DNA of 64,000 bases from Mycolicibacterium porcinum (lineage in GTDB: Bacteria > Actinomycetota > Actinomycetes > Mycobacteriales > Mycobacteriaceae): contig MVIG01000013.1 of NCBI GenBank assembly GCA_002086835.1, positions 62,001 to 126,000 of the forward strand, written 5' to 3'. Shown here one piece after another: positions 1 to 10,059 of this stretch (position 1 is the stretch's first letter; every line of letters starts with the position of its first letter). The notes beneath the pieces are model-generated. The model saw only the letters and a program-made list of their open reading frames with translations. It was not told the DNA's origin and ran no database searches. The position numbers were made by a program, and so were the translations under genes.

Positions 1-2
1 TG

Positions 3-662
3 GTGATCGCGGTGACCGCGGAGTTGGTGATCGGGTTCGCGCTGGCCCTGGCACTGCACCAGCAGCGTTGGGCCAAGGACCTGTCCCGCGCCATCGTGCT
101 CGCGCCGATGTTCATCACCCCGATCGCGGTCGGGCTGATCTTCCGGTTCCTGCTCAACGATCAGATCGGTGCGGTGCCTGCGCTGTTGCACGCGGTAGGA
201 GCCGATTACGACTTCTTCGGCGCCGGCCGGGCGTTGTTCACGCTGGCCTTCATCGATGTCTGGCAGTGGACCCCGTTCATGGTGCTGCTCATCCTGGCCG
301 GCCTGGAATCGATGCCCAAACAACCCATGGAGGCCGCCCGGGTCGACGGCGCCGGGCCGGTCTACCGGCTACGCCGGGTGCTGATCCCGATGCTCGCCCC
401 GGTACTCACCGTGGCGGTACTACTGCGGGGCCTGGACGCGCTCCGGGTGTTCGAATACGTCTATGCCACCACCCGCGGCGGCCCGGGCACCGAGACCCAA
501 ACCCTGCAGTACTACATGTATCTCGAAGGCATCCAGTTCTTCCGGCTGGCGCAGGCCAGTGCCATGGCCTTCATCGTGCTGGTGGTGGTTCTGGTGGTCA
601 TCGTGATGGCATTCCGCACCATGGAGCGCAGCCGGGACTCGGAAAGGAACACCGTCCGATGA
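3..662 (+). CDS. Sugar ABC transporter permease, MalF/UgpA type (5' truncated by window)
   Basis: This is an inner-membrane permease of a carbohydrate importer. The visible 219 residues hold about five hydrophobic segments and the cytoplasmic EAA loop (EAARVDGAG near residue 110) that docks on the ATPase. MalF-type permeases usually have about 290-310 residues, so the first one or two membrane segments lie upstream of the window; the first codon shown is not the real start. Its stop overlaps the start of the next permease (ATGA), and an ATPase follows, so this is the end of a MalFGK-like operon whose binding protein is probably upstream. The substrate cannot be told from the permease. Confidence 0.88.
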   Translation: MIAVTAELVIGFALALALHQQRWAKDLSRAIVLAPMFITPIAVGLIFRFLLNDQIGAVPALLHAVGADYDFFGAGRALFTLAFIDVWQWTPFMVLLILAGLESMPKQPMEAARVDGAGPVYRLRRVLIPMLAPVLTVAVLLRGLDALRVFEYVYATTRGGPGTETQTLQYYMYLEGIQFFRLAQASAMAFIVLVVVLVVIVMAFRTMERSRDSERNTVR

Positions 663-1474
663 GTCGCCCCCGCTGGCTGGAGACGCTGCGCCTCGCCGTC
701 CTGACCGCGGCGTTCCTGTTCGTGCTGTTCCCCATCATCTGGGTGGCGCTGGCCAGTTTCAAGACGCCCGAGCAGATGTCGGAACCGTTCCTGATCGCGT
801 TCTCCCCCACGCTGACCAATTGGCATGCCGTGCTGGAATCAGGTGTCTTCGCCGCCGCCGGCCGCAGCGCGCTGGTCGGCGTCGTCACGGTGTCCATCAG
901 CCTGGTGGTCGGCAGCATGGGTGCCTACGTCATCGCCAAGTACCGGGCCGGCGGATCTCTGACCCGGTTCGGCATGCTGGCCGCCCAGGTGGTTCCGCCT
1001 GCGGTCATGGTGTTCCCGTTCCTGACCATGGCGCATGCGCTGCGGTTGACCGACACCCTGGCGCCGGTGATCTTCGCGCACCTGTCGTTCGTCCTGCCGC
1101 TGGTCACCTGGTTCCTGATCGGTTTCTTCGAGGCGGTGCCCGCATCGCTGGAGGAACAGGCCCGAGTCGACGGCTTCACCCGCTGGCAGGCGTTCCGGAT
1201 GGTGGTGCTGCCGCAGGTGTATCCGGGTATCGGGGCCGCAGGCATCTTCGGGTTCACCCTGTCCTGGAATGACCTGTTCTACGGGCTGATCCTGGCGCCC
1301 GGCAATGCGGCGATCCTGCCGGTGGCCATCGCGAACTTCAACACCTTCCGCGGTGTGCAGATCGGCACCATGAGTGCCGCGATCATGATCGCGATCGTGC
1401 CGGTCGTGGTCGCCAGCTTCTTCATCCAGCGACGCCTGGTCCAGGGGATCAGCGGCGGCGCGGTCAAGTACTAG
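659..1474 (+). CDS. Sugar ABC transporter permease, MalG/UgpE type
   Basis: This is the second membrane subunit of the carbohydrate importer, 271 residues. It starts at the ATG that overlaps the previous stop by 4 bases, the usual sign of translational coupling. It has six hydrophobic segments, the first at about residues 10-30, and the permease EAA-like loop with QARVDGFTRWQAF near residue 162. Length and the C-terminal hydrophobic segment ending in a short basic tail fit the MalG family. It should pair with the upstream permease and use the downstream ATPase. An earlier in-frame start is possible on paper but would run through the upstream gene. Confidence 0.9.
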   Translation: MSRPRWLETLRLAVLTAAFLFVLFPIIWVALASFKTPEQMSEPFLIAFSPTLTNWHAVLESGVFAAAGRSALVGVVTVSISLVVGSMGAYVIAKYRAGGSLTRFGMLAAQVVPPAVMVFPFLTMAHALRLTDTLAPVIFAHLSFVLPLVTWFLIGFFEAVPASLEEQARVDGFTRWQAFRMVVLPQVYPGIGAAGIFGFTLSWNDLFYGLILAPGNAAILPVAIANFNTFRGVQIGTMSAAIMIAIVPVVVASFFIQRRLVQGISGGAVKY

Positions 1475-1492
1475 ACAAACGAGGATTCGGAC

Positions 1493-2557
1493 ATGGCATC
1501 GGTGAGGTTCTCCAAGGTCGGAAAGTCCTACGGGACAATGACTGTGGTCTCCGACCTCGATCTCGAATTGGCCGACGGCACCCTGACCGTGCTGGTCGGT
1601 CCGTCCGGGTGCGGCAAGACCACATCACTGCGGATGCTGGCCGGGTTGGAAGAAATCACCTCGGGCAGCATCCACATCGGTGACCGCGACGTGACTGGGC
1701 TGGAGCCCAAGGAACGCGATATCGCGATGGTGTTCCAGAACTACGCGCTCTACCCGCACCTGACGGTGCGGGAGAACATCGCATTCCCGTTGCGGGCCAA
1801 GCGGATACCGCGGGCCGAGGCGTTGCAGCGGGCCGATGAGATCGCCGAGTCGCTCGGTCTGGGCAAGCTCGTCGACCGCAAACCCAAGGACCTGTCCGGC
1901 GGGCAGCAGCAGCGGGTCGCCATCGGCCGGGCCATCATCCGCGAACCGGCGGTATTCCTGTTCGATGAGCCCTTGAGCAATCTCGATGCCAAGCTGCGGG
2001 TGGAGACCCGCACCGAACTGCTGCGACTGCAACGCAAGCTGGGTATCACCGCGCTCTACGTGACCCACGATCAGGAAGAGGCGATGACGCTGTCGGACCG
2101 CATCGTGGTGATGCGCGACGGCCGCATCGCCCAAGCCGGCCCGCCCGAGGAGGTCTACCGGCGCCCCGCCGACACCTTCGTCGCGACGTTTGTCGGCAGC
2201 CCGAAGATGAACCTGATCGACGGCACGATCAGCAACGGTGAGCTGCGCACGCTGTCCGGCGCACGCATCGGGCTCGGTGGCCCGGACTCCGGGACGGTGA
2301 CCATCGGAGTGCGCCCCGACGATCTCATCCTCGCGCCGGACACCGGCAGCGAGGCCGGGGAGGCCGTCGCCTCGGTGGAACTCGTGGAACTGCTCGGGCC
2401 GCGGGCCATCGTGACGGTGCGCGCCGTCGACCTGCAGCTCACCAGCGTGGTGGAGGCCGCATCGCTGACTGACATCACCCCGGGTACTCCGGTGCGGCTC
2501 TCGGCGCGCGAAGTACACCGGTTCGACGTGACGACCGGACAGCGACTCGAGGACTGA
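1493..2557 (+). CDS. Sugar ABC transporter ATP-binding protein, UgpC/MalK/SugC type
   Basis: This is the ATPase that powers the two permeases upstream, 354 residues. Visible motifs are Walker A GPSGCGKTT (36-44), the Q-loop in VFQNYALYPH (80-89), signature LSGGQQQRV (134-142), Walker B with LFDEP (156-160) and the switch histidine in YVTHDQEEA. The last 110 residues form the TOBE-type regulatory domain of this subfamily. It lies 18 bases after the second permease, in the same operon. UgpC/MalK ATPases can serve more than one sugar importer in actinobacteria, so this subunit does not reveal the substrate. Confidence 0.93.
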   Translation: MASVRFSKVGKSYGTMTVVSDLDLELADGTLTVLVGPSGCGKTTSLRMLAGLEEITSGSIHIGDRDVTGLEPKERDIAMVFQNYALYPHLTVRENIAFPLRAKRIPRAEALQRADEIAESLGLGKLVDRKPKDLSGGQQQRVAIGRAIIREPAVFLFDEPLSNLDAKLRVETRTELLRLQRKLGITALYVTHDQEEAMTLSDRIVVMRDGRIAQAGPPEEVYRRPADTFVATFVGSPKMNLIDGTISNGELRTLSGARIGLGGPDSGTVTIGVRPDDLILAPDTGSEAGEAVASVELVELLGPRAIVTVRAVDLQLTSVVEAASLTDITPGTPVRLSAREVHRFDVTTGQRLED

Positions 2558-2582
2558 CGTCCGCGCCTGATCGGCCAGTCGG

Positions 2583-3521
2583 TCAGAATCCCCGGTGCGA
2601 CAACGGGCCCAGCCCGAACCGCTCCAGTGCACCCTCCACTGCGACGGCGAACCGCCGCTCGGCATCCTCGCGGACGGCCCGATCCAGCTGCCGGAAACCG
2701 AGTCCCGGCTCGACCAGTTCCAGCTCGAGCAGACGAGGATCTTCCGGGCCGCCGATCACGTCGACCCGGGCGTACACCAGCTCCTCGGGCGTGAGATCGA
2801 GCAATCGGACCACCGCGTCGATCGCTTGGCGACCCACCTCCCAGACCTCGTCATCGGGGTCCGCGGGCGACAGCGACTCGTGCGCGTAGGTGCCGGTCTC
2901 CTCGAACTCGGGTGACTGGCCGGCCGGGGGCAGGATCGGCCCCTTCGTGAAGGCGTGGGACTGCTCGCCGCCCAGGAACACCAGAGCGGTTTCGCCGTCC
3001 GCTATCCGCGGGTCGTAGGGCTGCACCAACACCGCGCGCCCCCCAGCATGCAGGGCCGCCGCGTGGGCCAGAGCCGCCGAGGCGTCCACGAACCGCTGTG
3101 CCCCGGCCGAGCCGGCCCCCACCGCGGGCTTCACCACCACTTCCCCGTCGGGCACGATGACTCGCTCGCCGACCGCGAAATATCCCGTCGGCACCACCGG
3201 AACACCCGCGCGGTGCAGATCGTCCAGGTAACGCTTGTCGGTGCTCCACTGCACGATCTGCGCCGAGTTGATCAGGTGCGGCACCGATCGCGTCCAGGCC
3301 AGGAACTCGTCGAGCCGCTCGGTGTAGTCCCACGTGGCCCGCAGGATCACCAGGTCCGCGTCGAGCGTTTCCGGGTCGTCCCAGGGCAGCCAGCGGGCGT
3401 GCAAACCGCGGTTGCGCAGCGCCATCAGCAGGCCCGCGTCGTCGCCGTCGCCGTCGGGCAACGCCGCGCAACTGGCCAACACGATGCGAGGATGGAACAC
3501 ATCCGGACGGGCAAGCTTCAC
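2583..3521 (-). CDS. ATP-grasp domain protein of unknown substrate
   Basis: This 312-residue cytoplasmic protein belongs to the ATP-grasp superfamily, whose members form amide or thioester bonds through acyl phosphates. The nucleotide-binding lysine strand is seen at EVVVKPAVGAGS (128-138), and the metal-binding end of the fold at about 250-275 (YARVDVIGG, then LLELELVEPG). The N-terminal 90 residues form the pre-ATP-grasp domain. The GTG start lies 7 nt after a TATCAT hexamer, so the mRNA is probably leaderless. It is divergent from qor and convergent with the sugar ATPase. The substrate is unknown and no neighbour points to one. Confidence 0.75.
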   Translation of the reverse strand: MKLARPDVFHPRIVLASCAALPDGDGDDAGLLMALRNRGLHARWLPWDDPETLDADLVILRATWDYTERLDEFLAWTRSVPHLINSAQIVQWSTDKRYLDDLHRAGVPVVPTGYFAVGERVIVPDGEVVVKPAVGAGSAGAQRFVDASAALAHAAALHAGGRAVLVQPYDPRIADGETALVFLGGEQSHAFTKGPILPPAGQSPEFEETGTYAHESLSPADPDDEVWEVGRQAIDAVVRLLDLTPEELVYARVDVIGGPEDPRLLELELVEPGLGFRQLDRAVREDAERRFAVAVEGALERFGLGPLSHRGF

Positions 3522-3528
3522 CTCCGCG

Positions 3529-3534
3529 ATGATA
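3529..3534 (-). promoter_or_regulatory. -10 hexamer for a leaderless ATP-grasp mRNA
   Basis: On the minus strand TATCAT (TANNNT type) is followed by 7 nt and then the GTG start at 3521. This spacing puts the transcript start on the start codon. No convincing -35 is seen. It lies in the 23-bp gap shared with divergent qor. Confidence 0.5.
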
Positions 3535-3544
3535 GGTGTGGATG

Positions 3545-4528
3545 ATGGATGGCGTGTATGCCATCGAAGTTGCCGAGACCGGCGGACCCGAAGTCCTGAG
3601 CTACGTCGAGCGGCCCGAGCCCGCCCCGGGCCCAGGCGAAGTACTGATCAAGGCCGAGGCCATCGGCGTCAACTTCATCGACACCTACTTCCGGTCCGGG
3701 GCGTATCCACGCGAGCTGCCGTTCATCGTCGGGTCCGAGGTGTGCGGAACCGTCGCCGCGGTCGGTGACGACGTGGCCGCGCTGGCCGTCGGCGACCGGG
3801 TCGTGACGGCGAACGCGACCGGCGCCTACGCCGACTTCTGCATTGCCCCAGCCGATTTCGTCGCGTATGTACCCGACGGCGTCGCTCCTGACGCGATTGC
3901 GTCGGCGCTGCTGAAAGGTATGACGGCGCACTATCTGATCAAGTCGACCTATCCTGTGCAGCCGAACGACACCGTGCTGGTGCATGCCGGCGCCGGCGGG
4001 GTCGGCCTGATCCTCACCCAGTGGGCCACCAGTATCGGCACCCGGGTGATCACCACCGCCTCCACCCCGGAGAAGGCCGAGTTGTCCCGGCAGGCCGGCG
4101 CCATCGAGGTGCTCGACTACCCCGATGATCCGGCCGAATTCGGCGACAAGATTCGCGATCTCACCGGCGGCGCCGGAGTGGCCGCGGTCTACGACGGTGT
4201 CGGCGCATCAACGTTCGACGCCAGCCTGGCCAGCCTCGCCGTGCGCGGCACGCTGGCCCTGTTCGGCGCGGCCAGCGGGCCGGTGCCCCCGGTCGATCCG
4301 CAGCGGCTCAACGCGGCGGGGTCGGTGTTCCTGACGCGGCCGACGCTGGCCCACCACACCCGCACACCGGATGAATTCTCGTGGCGCGCGGGAGAATTGA
4401 TCAACGCCATCGCGGACGGGGCGATCACCATCACCGTCGGTGGCCGCTACCCACTGGCCGAAGCCGGCCAGGCCCACACCGACCTGCAGGGCCGCAAGAC
4501 CGTCGGCTCGATCGTGCTGGTCCCCTAG
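3545..4528 (+). CDS. qor: NADPH:quinone oxidoreductase, zeta-crystallin type
   Basis: This is a zinc-free medium-chain dehydrogenase that reduces quinones with NADPH, 327 residues, cytoplasmic. It has the GroES-like N-terminal domain with NFIDTYFRSG (43-52) and the Rossmann motif HAGAGGVGL (147-155). The sequence closely follows M. tuberculosis Rv1454c from memory, including the C-terminal KTVGSIVLVP. Three in-frame starts lie close together (ATG 3542, ATG 3545, GTG 3554); 3545 was chosen as an ATG close to the family start, and GTG 3554 aligns best with the M. tuberculosis N-terminus. It sits beyond ctaB as in M. tuberculosis. Confidence 0.88.
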   Translation: MDGVYAIEVAETGGPEVLSYVERPEPAPGPGEVLIKAEAIGVNFIDTYFRSGAYPRELPFIVGSEVCGTVAAVGDDVAALAVGDRVVTANATGAYADFCIAPADFVAYVPDGVAPDAIASALLKGMTAHYLIKSTYPVQPNDTVLVHAGAGGVGLILTQWATSIGTRVITTASTPEKAELSRQAGAIEVLDYPDDPAEFGDKIRDLTGGAGVAAVYDGVGASTFDASLASLAVRGTLALFGAASGPVPPVDPQRLNAAGSVFLTRPTLAHHTRTPDEFSWRAGELINAIADGAITITVGGRYPLAEAGQAHTDLQGRKTVGSIVLVP

Positions 4529-4630
4529 ACCGGCTGCGCCGCCGGGACCACGCCGATTCCTACCCCAGGGCCGCGCTGAGGGCCGATCCACGACCCAGGG
4601 GCGGAAAGCGAAGCAGCTGTGTCGCGACAG

Positions 4631-5587
4631 CTACACCGGCTCGGCGACCGGGAACGTCCAGGACCCGTCGAGAATCTCGGGACGCGGCCGGTACAGCCGC
4701 ACCAGGTAGTTCCAGCCCTCGGTGATCGGCAACAGGTTGGCCGCACCCCCGGCTTCGGCACTGCCACCGAACTGCACCGTGGTGGAACCGTGCTCGTCCT
4801 TCACGGCGGTGACGTTGTTCACCGAATAGGCGTTCTGCGGATTCGGGGTGAAGTAGCCGTCCTTGTTGTAGACCGTGATCGACCAGAACCCGTCGACCGG
4901 GACGTCTTTCACCGTCAGCCGATGCACGGTGGTGCCGTCGTTGTGCGGGGGCACCACGGTGAGATACAGCGCGTCGCGCTCGGGGTTGCCGCCCCAGGCG
5001 AACGCCGAGCCGATCAGGTGCCGTACCGGCTCCACCGCATACCTGGGGCCGAACATGCCCTTGGTGTCGCCGATGGTGGTCGACAGGGTGACCAGCGCGT
5101 CCCGAACAGTCTTCTGACTGACGGGATCCCACTGCGGGATCTCGAAAAGCCCCGGCGCCTCGTCCTGCGAGACGACGATCGCGTCCTGCAGCGCGTGCAC
5201 CGTGGCGAGGTCAGCGGGATCGTCGGGGTCGGCCAGGATCCGGATCGCGGCGGCCGCATAGCGGGTGTCCACGGAGTCGCGGCTGAAGGTCAGTTCGGCC
5301 GGCGCGTAGACGACGTTGGTGGCGTAGTGGTCCTCGCTGATGACCTGCAGTGACATGAACCGGCCCGCACCGTCGGGCAGTGTGATGGTGACCGGCCCGG
5401 CGTCCAGGTCGAAAACCCCCGCGGAGTAGAGGGTGTCGCGGTTCTGCCGGACGACGATCTGGTGATCGATCCGGCTCATCTCACGGTTGTGGAAGAACTG
5501 TCCGAAACCGCCGTCGCGGACGATGCCGGAGAAGTACAGGTCGGATTCGGCACGCGCGAAATTGTCGGGACTCACCAATTCGGTCAT
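4631..5587 (-). CDS. DUF1254/DUF1214 domain protein
   Basis: This 318-residue protein combines a DUF1254-like N-terminal part (around NRDTLYSAGVFDLDAG, about 49-64) with a C-terminal DUF1214 part (DGFWSITVYNKDGYF, then YLVRLYRPRPEILDG near the end). The two domains usually occur together in proteins of unknown biochemical role, often annotated as envelope proteins. No signal peptide is seen, and the product is shorter than typical 450-residue members. A longer reading to 6217 exists on paper, but it would run across ctaB; the ATG at 5587 fits the domain. It ends convergent with qor, with 102 bases of non-coding DNA between them. Confidence 0.8.
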   Translation of the reverse strand: MTELVSPDNFARAESDLYFSGIVRDGGFGQFFHNREMSRIDHQIVVRQNRDTLYSAGVFDLDAGPVTITLPDGAGRFMSLQVISEDHYATNVVYAPAELTFSRDSVDTRYAAAAIRILADPDDPADLATVHALQDAIVVSQDEAPGLFEIPQWDPVSQKTVRDALVTLSTTIGDTKGMFGPRYAVEPVRHLIGSAFAWGGNPERDALYLTVVPPHNDGTTVHRLTVKDVPVDGFWSITVYNKDGYFTPNPQNAYSVNNVTAVKDEHGSTTVQFGGSAEAGGAANLLPITEGWNYLVRLYRPRPEILDGSWTFPVAEPV

Positions 5588-5637
5588 GCCCACAACGCTG
5601 CCACACCAACGGTGTTGGGGTGGCAGATCGCCGGGGC

Positions 5638-6570
5638 CTAGTGACCGAAGATCGTGGGCAGCGAAAGCGCCGAATCGATGGCCAGCGCGCAGAACACCAC
5701 CGCCAGGTAGTTGTTCGACTGCAGGAACAACCGCAGCGGTTTGACCGGCTCGCCCCGCTTCACCCCGGAGTACAGCTGGTGGGCCATCACCAGGAACCAC
5801 GCCCCGGCCAACAGCGCCACGGCGCCGTAGAGCCATCCGGTGGCCAGCGCCAGCACCAGCGTGGTGAGCACCGTCAACCAGGTGTAGATCAGGATCTGGC
5901 GGGTGACCTCGCGCTCGGTGGCCACAGCGGGCAACATCGGCACGCCGGCCGCCTTGTAGTCGTCCTTGTAACGCATCGCCAGGGCCCAGGTATGCGGCGG
6001 TGTCCAGAAGAAGATGATCAGGAACATCACCAACGCCGGCCACTGGATGGTGCCGGTCACCGCGGACCAGCCGATCATCACGGGCATACAGCCGGCCGCC
6101 CCGCCCCACACCACGTTCTGGGAGGTGCGGCGCTTGAGCAGCAATGTGTATACGAAGACGTAGAAGGCGATGGTCGCCACGGCCAGCAAGCCGGACAGCA
6201 GGTTCGAGGTCCACCACAGCCAGCAGAACGACGTGACGGAGAGCACGAGTCCGAAGATCAGCGCGTGCCGTGTGGGTACCGAGGCCTGGGCCAGCGGGCG
6301 GCGGGCGGTCCGCTTCATCACCTTGTCGATGTCGGCGTCGACCACGCAGTTGAGCGTGTTGGCACCGGCCGCCGCGAGCCCGCCACCGATCAGGGTGTTG
6401 AGGATCAGCAGCGGGTCAATGGTGCCCCGGTCCGCCAACAGCATCGCCGGGATGGTGGTGACCAGCAACAACTCGATCACGCGCGGCTTGGTCAAGGCCA
6501 GATACGACAGGAAGGTGGATCGTATTCGGCTCGGCGCCCCATTGATGAGCCGGCGCTCGCGAATGCTCAC
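5638..6570 (-). CDS. ctaB: Protohaem IX farnesyltransferase (haem O synthase)
   Basis: This is an integral membrane prenyltransferase of 310 residues that adds a farnesyl group to haem B to make haem O, on the way to the haem A of cytochrome aa3 oxidase. It has about nine hydrophobic segments and the polyprenyl-diphosphate motif N74-xxx-D78-xxx-D82. The second conserved loop carries [12 protein letters not shown] near residue 205. A GAGGAG ribosome-binding site 8 nt upstream supports the GTG start. It is divergent from tkt, as in M. tuberculosis (Rv1451/Rv1449c, where PE_PGRS genes intervene). Confidence 0.95.
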   Translation of the reverse strand: MSIRERRLINGAPSRIRSTFLSYLALTKPRVIELLLVTTIPAMLLADRGTIDPLLILNTLIGGGLAAAGANTLNCVVDADIDKVMKRTARRPLAQASVPTRHALIFGLVLSVTSFCWLWWTSNLLSGLLAVATIAFYVFVYTLLLKRRTSQNVVWGGAAGCMPVMIGWSAVTGTIQWPALVMFLIIFFWTPPHTWALAMRYKDDYKAAGVPMLPAVATEREVTRQILIYTWLTVLTTLVLALATGWLYGAVALLAGAWFLVMAHQLYSGVKRGEPVKPLRLFLQSNNYLAVVFCALAIDSALSLPTIFGH

Positions 6571-6730
6571 GCAAATAACTCCTCGGGTGGCGTCACGCGG
6601 CTTCTACTACACACGATGGTAGACCGCCGCCCGAACGGCTCGGCACCGCAGGGTCTGTTCTGGGGCAACTACGGGTAAACGACCGGGTATCGGTGTGAGA
6701 ACCAGTCTGCATCTGATGAGTCCGCCCCAC

Positions 6731-6736
6731 TAGGGT
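6731..6736 (+). promoter_or_regulatory. Candidate -10 element of the tkt operon
   Basis: TAGGGT fits the TANNNT -10 pattern and would start a transcript near 6744, leaving a leader of about 60 nt that carries the AGGAAG ribosome-binding site of tkt. No good -35 match is visible. The rest of the 232-bp ctaB-tkt gap shows no clear structure. Confidence 0.35.
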
Positions 6737-6802
6737 GTTTGTCGTAGCAGCATGGCAACTGCATGCCCGTGCCAGCAGATCGAAGACGAGGAAGTGAGCT
6801 TA

Positions 6803-8893
6803 GTGACCACCGCCGAAGAGATCACCGCTCTCACCCAGCCCAACCACCCAGATGACTGGACCGAACTCGACAGCGTCGCCGTCGACACCGTCCGGGTGCT
6901 CGCGGCGGACGCGGTGCAGAAGGTCGGCAACGGCCACCCTGGCACTGCGATGAGCCTGGCGCCGCTGGCCTACACCCTGTTCCAGCGGCAGTTGCGCCAC
7001 GATCCCAGCGACACCGAATGGATCGGCCGGGACCGCTTCGTGCTGTCCTGCGGGCACTCCAGCCTGACCCTGTACCTGCAGCTCTACCTGGGCGGATTCG
7101 GTCTCGAGCTGGCCGACATCGAGGCGCTGCGCACCTGGGGTTCGCTCACCCCGGGGCATCCCGAGTACCACCACACCAAGGGCGTGGAGATCACAACCGG
7201 TCCGCTGGGCCAGGGGCTGGCCTCGGCCGTCGGCATGGCCATGGCCGCCCGCTACGAGCGCGGCCTGTTCGATCCCGACACCGCCCCGGGCGAGAGCCCG
7301 TTCGACCACTACATCTACGTGGTGGCGTCGGACGGCGACATGGAGGAAGGCGTCACCAGCGAAGCCTCGTCGCTCGCGGGTACCCAGCAGCTCGGCAACC
7401 TCATCGTGTTCTGGGATGACAACAAGATCTCCATCGAGCACAACACCGACATCGCGCTGAGCGAGGACGTGCCCGCGCGCTACCGGGCATACGGCTGGCA
7501 CGTCCAGGAGGTCGAGGGCGGCGAGAACGTCGTCGGCATCGAGAAAGCCATCGAAGAGGCCAAGAAGGTCACCGACAAGCCCTCGTTCATCGCGCTGCGC
7601 ACCATCATCGGCTACCCCGCGCCCAACAAGATGAACACCGGCGGCGTGCACGGCTCGGCGCTGGGCGCCGATGAGGTGGCCGCCACCAAAAAGATCCTCG
7701 GATTCGACCCGGAGAAGAGCTTCGAGGTGCGCGATGACGTCATCGCCCACACCCGTGAGCTGGTCACCCGCGGCAAGCAGGTGCACGACGAGTGGCAGGT
7801 GAGCTTCGACGCCTGGGCCAAGCGCGAGCCCGAGCGCAAGGCGCTGCTGGACCGGTTGCAGGCCAAGGAACTGCCTGAGGGCTGGGACGCCGACCTGCCG
7901 CACTGGGAGCTCGACTCCAAGCCGGTCGCCACCCGGGCCGCCTCCGGGGCCGTGCTGGCCGCCGTCGGTCAGACGCTGCCCGAGCTGTGGGGCGGCTCGG
8001 CCGACCTCGCCGGCAGCAACAACACCACCATCAAGGGCGCGAACTCCTTTGGGCCGCCGTCGATCTCGACCGAGGACTGGAACGCGACCTGGTACGGCCG
8101 CACCCTCCACTTCGGCATCCGTGAGCATGCGATGGGCGCCATCCTGTCGGGCATCGTGCTGCACGGCCCGACCCGGCCCTACGGCGGAACGTTCCTCCAG
8201 TTCTCGGATTACATGCGGCCGGCCGTGCGTTTGGCCTCATTGATGAACATCGATCCGATCTACGTCTGGACGCACGATTCGATCGGCCTCGGCGAGGACG
8301 GCCCGACGCATCAGCCGATCGAGCATCTGGCCGCGCTGCGCGCGATCCCGAACCTGTCGGTGGTGCGCCCGGGTGACCCGAACGAGACCGCCTACGCGTG
8401 GAAGACGGTGCTCGAGCGCACCGCCAGCACCGGTCCGGTGGGCTTGATCCTGACCCGCCAGGGCGTCCCCGTGATCGAAGGCACCAGCGCCGAAGGGGTG
8501 GCCCGTGGCGGTTACGTGCTCGGCGGCACCCCCGAGGAGAACCCCGACGTGGTGATCATCGCCACGGGCTCCGAGCTCCAGCTCGCCGTTGCGGCGCAGA
8601 AGCTGCTGGCGGACAAGGACATCAACGCGAGTGTGGTGTCCATGCCGTGTGTCGAGTGGTTCGAATCGCAGCCTCAGGAGTACCGCGATTCGGTGCTGCC
8701 GCCTGCGGTTTCGGCCCGGGTGGCGGTCGAGGCCGCGGTGGCGCAGAGTTGGTACAAGCTGGTCGGAGACACCGGCGAGATCGTTTCGATCGAGCACTAC
8801 GGCGCCTCGGCCGACGACAAGACGCTGTTCCGCGAGTTCGGCTTCACCCCCGAGGCCGTGGCTGCCGCGGCAGAACGATCCCTGGACAACTGA
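6803..8893 (+). CDS. tkt: Transketolase
   Basis: This thiamine-diphosphate enzyme moves two-carbon units between sugar phosphates in the non-oxidative pentose phosphate pathway, 696 residues, cytoplasmic. The cofactor motif starts at GDGDMEEG (about 176) and ends with the asparagine in WDDNKIS. The substrate-binding [10 protein letters not shown] and the C-terminal domain are intact. The GTG at 6803 was chosen because an AGGAAG site lies 8 nt upstream and the N-terminus then matches M. tuberculosis Tkt (about 700 residues); an in-frame ATG at 6752 would add 17 residues with a cysteine-rich start unlike the family. It is the first gene of the tkt-tal-zwf-opcA-pgl operon. Confidence 0.96.
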   Translation: MTTAEEITALTQPNHPDDWTELDSVAVDTVRVLAADAVQKVGNGHPGTAMSLAPLAYTLFQRQLRHDPSDTEWIGRDRFVLSCGHSSLTLYLQLYLGGFGLELADIEALRTWGSLTPGHPEYHHTKGVEITTGPLGQGLASAVGMAMAARYERGLFDPDTAPGESPFDHYIYVVASDGDMEEGVTSEASSLAGTQQLGNLIVFWDDNKISIEHNTDIALSEDVPARYRAYGWHVQEVEGGENVVGIEKAIEEAKKVTDKPSFIALRTIIGYPAPNKMNTGGVHGSALGADEVAATKKILGFDPEKSFEVRDDVIAHTRELVTRGKQVHDEWQVSFDAWAKREPERKALLDRLQAKELPEGWDADLPHWELDSKPVATRAASGAVLAAVGQTLPELWGGSADLAGSNNTTIKGANSFGPPSISTEDWNATWYGRTLHFGIREHAMGAILSGIVLHGPTRPYGGTFLQFSDYMRPAVRLASLMNIDPIYVWTHDSIGLGEDGPTHQPIEHLAALRAIPNLSVVRPGDPNETAYAWKTVLERTASTGPVGLILTRQGVPVIEGTSAEGVARGGYVLGGTPEENPDVVIIATGSELQLAVAAQKLLADKDINASVVSMPCVEWFESQPQEYRDSVLPPAVSARVAVEAAVAQSWYKLVGDTGEIVSIEHYGASADDKTLFREFGFTPEAVAAAAERSLDN

Positions 8894-8915
8894 CGACTAG
8901 CAGGAGAAGGCGAAC

Positions 8916-10031
8916 ATGACTCAGAACCCGAATCTCGCGGCGCTGAGTGCCGCGGGTGTATCCGTCTGGCTCGACGACCTGTCACGCGACCGGCTGCAGA
9001 CCGGCAATCTGCAGAATCTGATCGACACCCGCAGCGTCGTGGGGGTGACCACCAACCCGTCGATCTTCCAGGCGGCGCTGTCTAAGGGCACCGCCTACGA
9101 CGCCCAGGTGAAAGAACTCGCCGAGCGGGGCGCCGACGTCGACGCCACCATCCGCACCGTCACCACCGACGACGTCCGCAACGCCTGCGATGTCCTGGCC
9201 AAGCAGTACGAGGCCTCCGACGGCGTCGACGGCCGGGTGTCCATCGAGGTCGACCCGCGGCTGGCCCACGACACCGACAAGACGATCCTGCAGGCGATCG
9301 AGCTGTGGAAGATCGTCGACCGGCCCAACCTGCTGATCAAAATTCCCGCGACACTCGCCGGACTGCCCGCGATCACCGCGGTGATCGCCGAAGGCATCTC
9401 GGTCAACGTCACGCTGATCTTCTCGGTCGAGCGGCACCGCGCGGTGATGGACGCCTACCTGGCCGGCCTCGAGGCCGCCAAGGAAGCCGGCCACGATCTG
9501 TCCAAGATCCACTCGGTGGCTTCGTTCTTCGTGTCCCGGGTGGACACCGAGATCGACAACCGGTTGGACAAGATCGGCTCAGAAGAAGCACTGGCGCTGC
9601 GAGGCAAGGCCGGTGTGGCCAACTCGCGCCTGGCCTACGCGGCCTACGAGGAAGTCTTCGGTGGTGAGCGTTTCGCCGCACTCAAGGGTGACGGCGCCCG
9701 CGTGCAGCGCGTGCTGTGGGCGTCCACCGGCGTCAAGAACCCGGAGTACTCCGACACCCTCTACGTCACCGAGTTGGTGGCGCCGCACACGGTGAACACG
9801 TTGCCGGAGAAGACGCTGGAGGCGGTCGCCGATCACGGCAGGATCACCGGTGACACCATCACCGGGACCGCGGCCGCATCGCAGGAAATCTTCGATCAGC
9901 TCAGCGCCGTCGGCATCGATCTGGTCGATGTGTTCAAGGTGCTCGAAGACGAGGGCGTGGAGAAGTTCGAAAAGTCGTGGCAGGAACTGCTCGACGCGAC
10001 ACAGGGCCAACTCGACGCCGCGACGCGATGA
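8916..10031 (+). CDS. tal: Transaldolase
   Basis: This enzyme transfers dihydroxyacetone units between sedoheptulose-7-phosphate and glyceraldehyde-3-phosphate through a Schiff base. The catalytic lysine is K142 in [11 protein letters not shown]. The 371-residue length fits the actinobacterial TalAB form. [13 protein letters not shown] near residue 44 is the substrate-binding region. An AGGAG site precedes the ATG, 22 bases after tkt. Together with tkt it reconnects pentoses with glycolysis. Confidence 0.96.
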   Translation: MTQNPNLAALSAAGVSVWLDDLSRDRLQTGNLQNLIDTRSVVGVTTNPSIFQAALSKGTAYDAQVKELAERGADVDATIRTVTTDDVRNACDVLAKQYEASDGVDGRVSIEVDPRLAHDTDKTILQAIELWKIVDRPNLLIKIPATLAGLPAITAVIAEGISVNVTLIFSVERHRAVMDAYLAGLEAAKEAGHDLSKIHSVASFFVSRVDTEIDNRLDKIGSEEALALRGKAGVANSRLAYAAYEEVFGGERFAALKGDGARVQRVLWASTGVKNPEYSDTLYVTELVAPHTVNTLPEKTLEAVADHGRITGDTITGTAAASQEIFDQLSAVGIDLVDVFKVLEDEGVEKFEKSWQELLDATQGQLDAATR

Positions 10032-10059
10032 GCGCCTGCGCGAAGAGCCGAGGACGACG

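Noticed and set aside
6800..8164. Long minus-strand open frame opposite tkt
   Set aside because: Low-complexity glycine/valine/aspartate-rich translation with no motif; the transketolase frame is certain.
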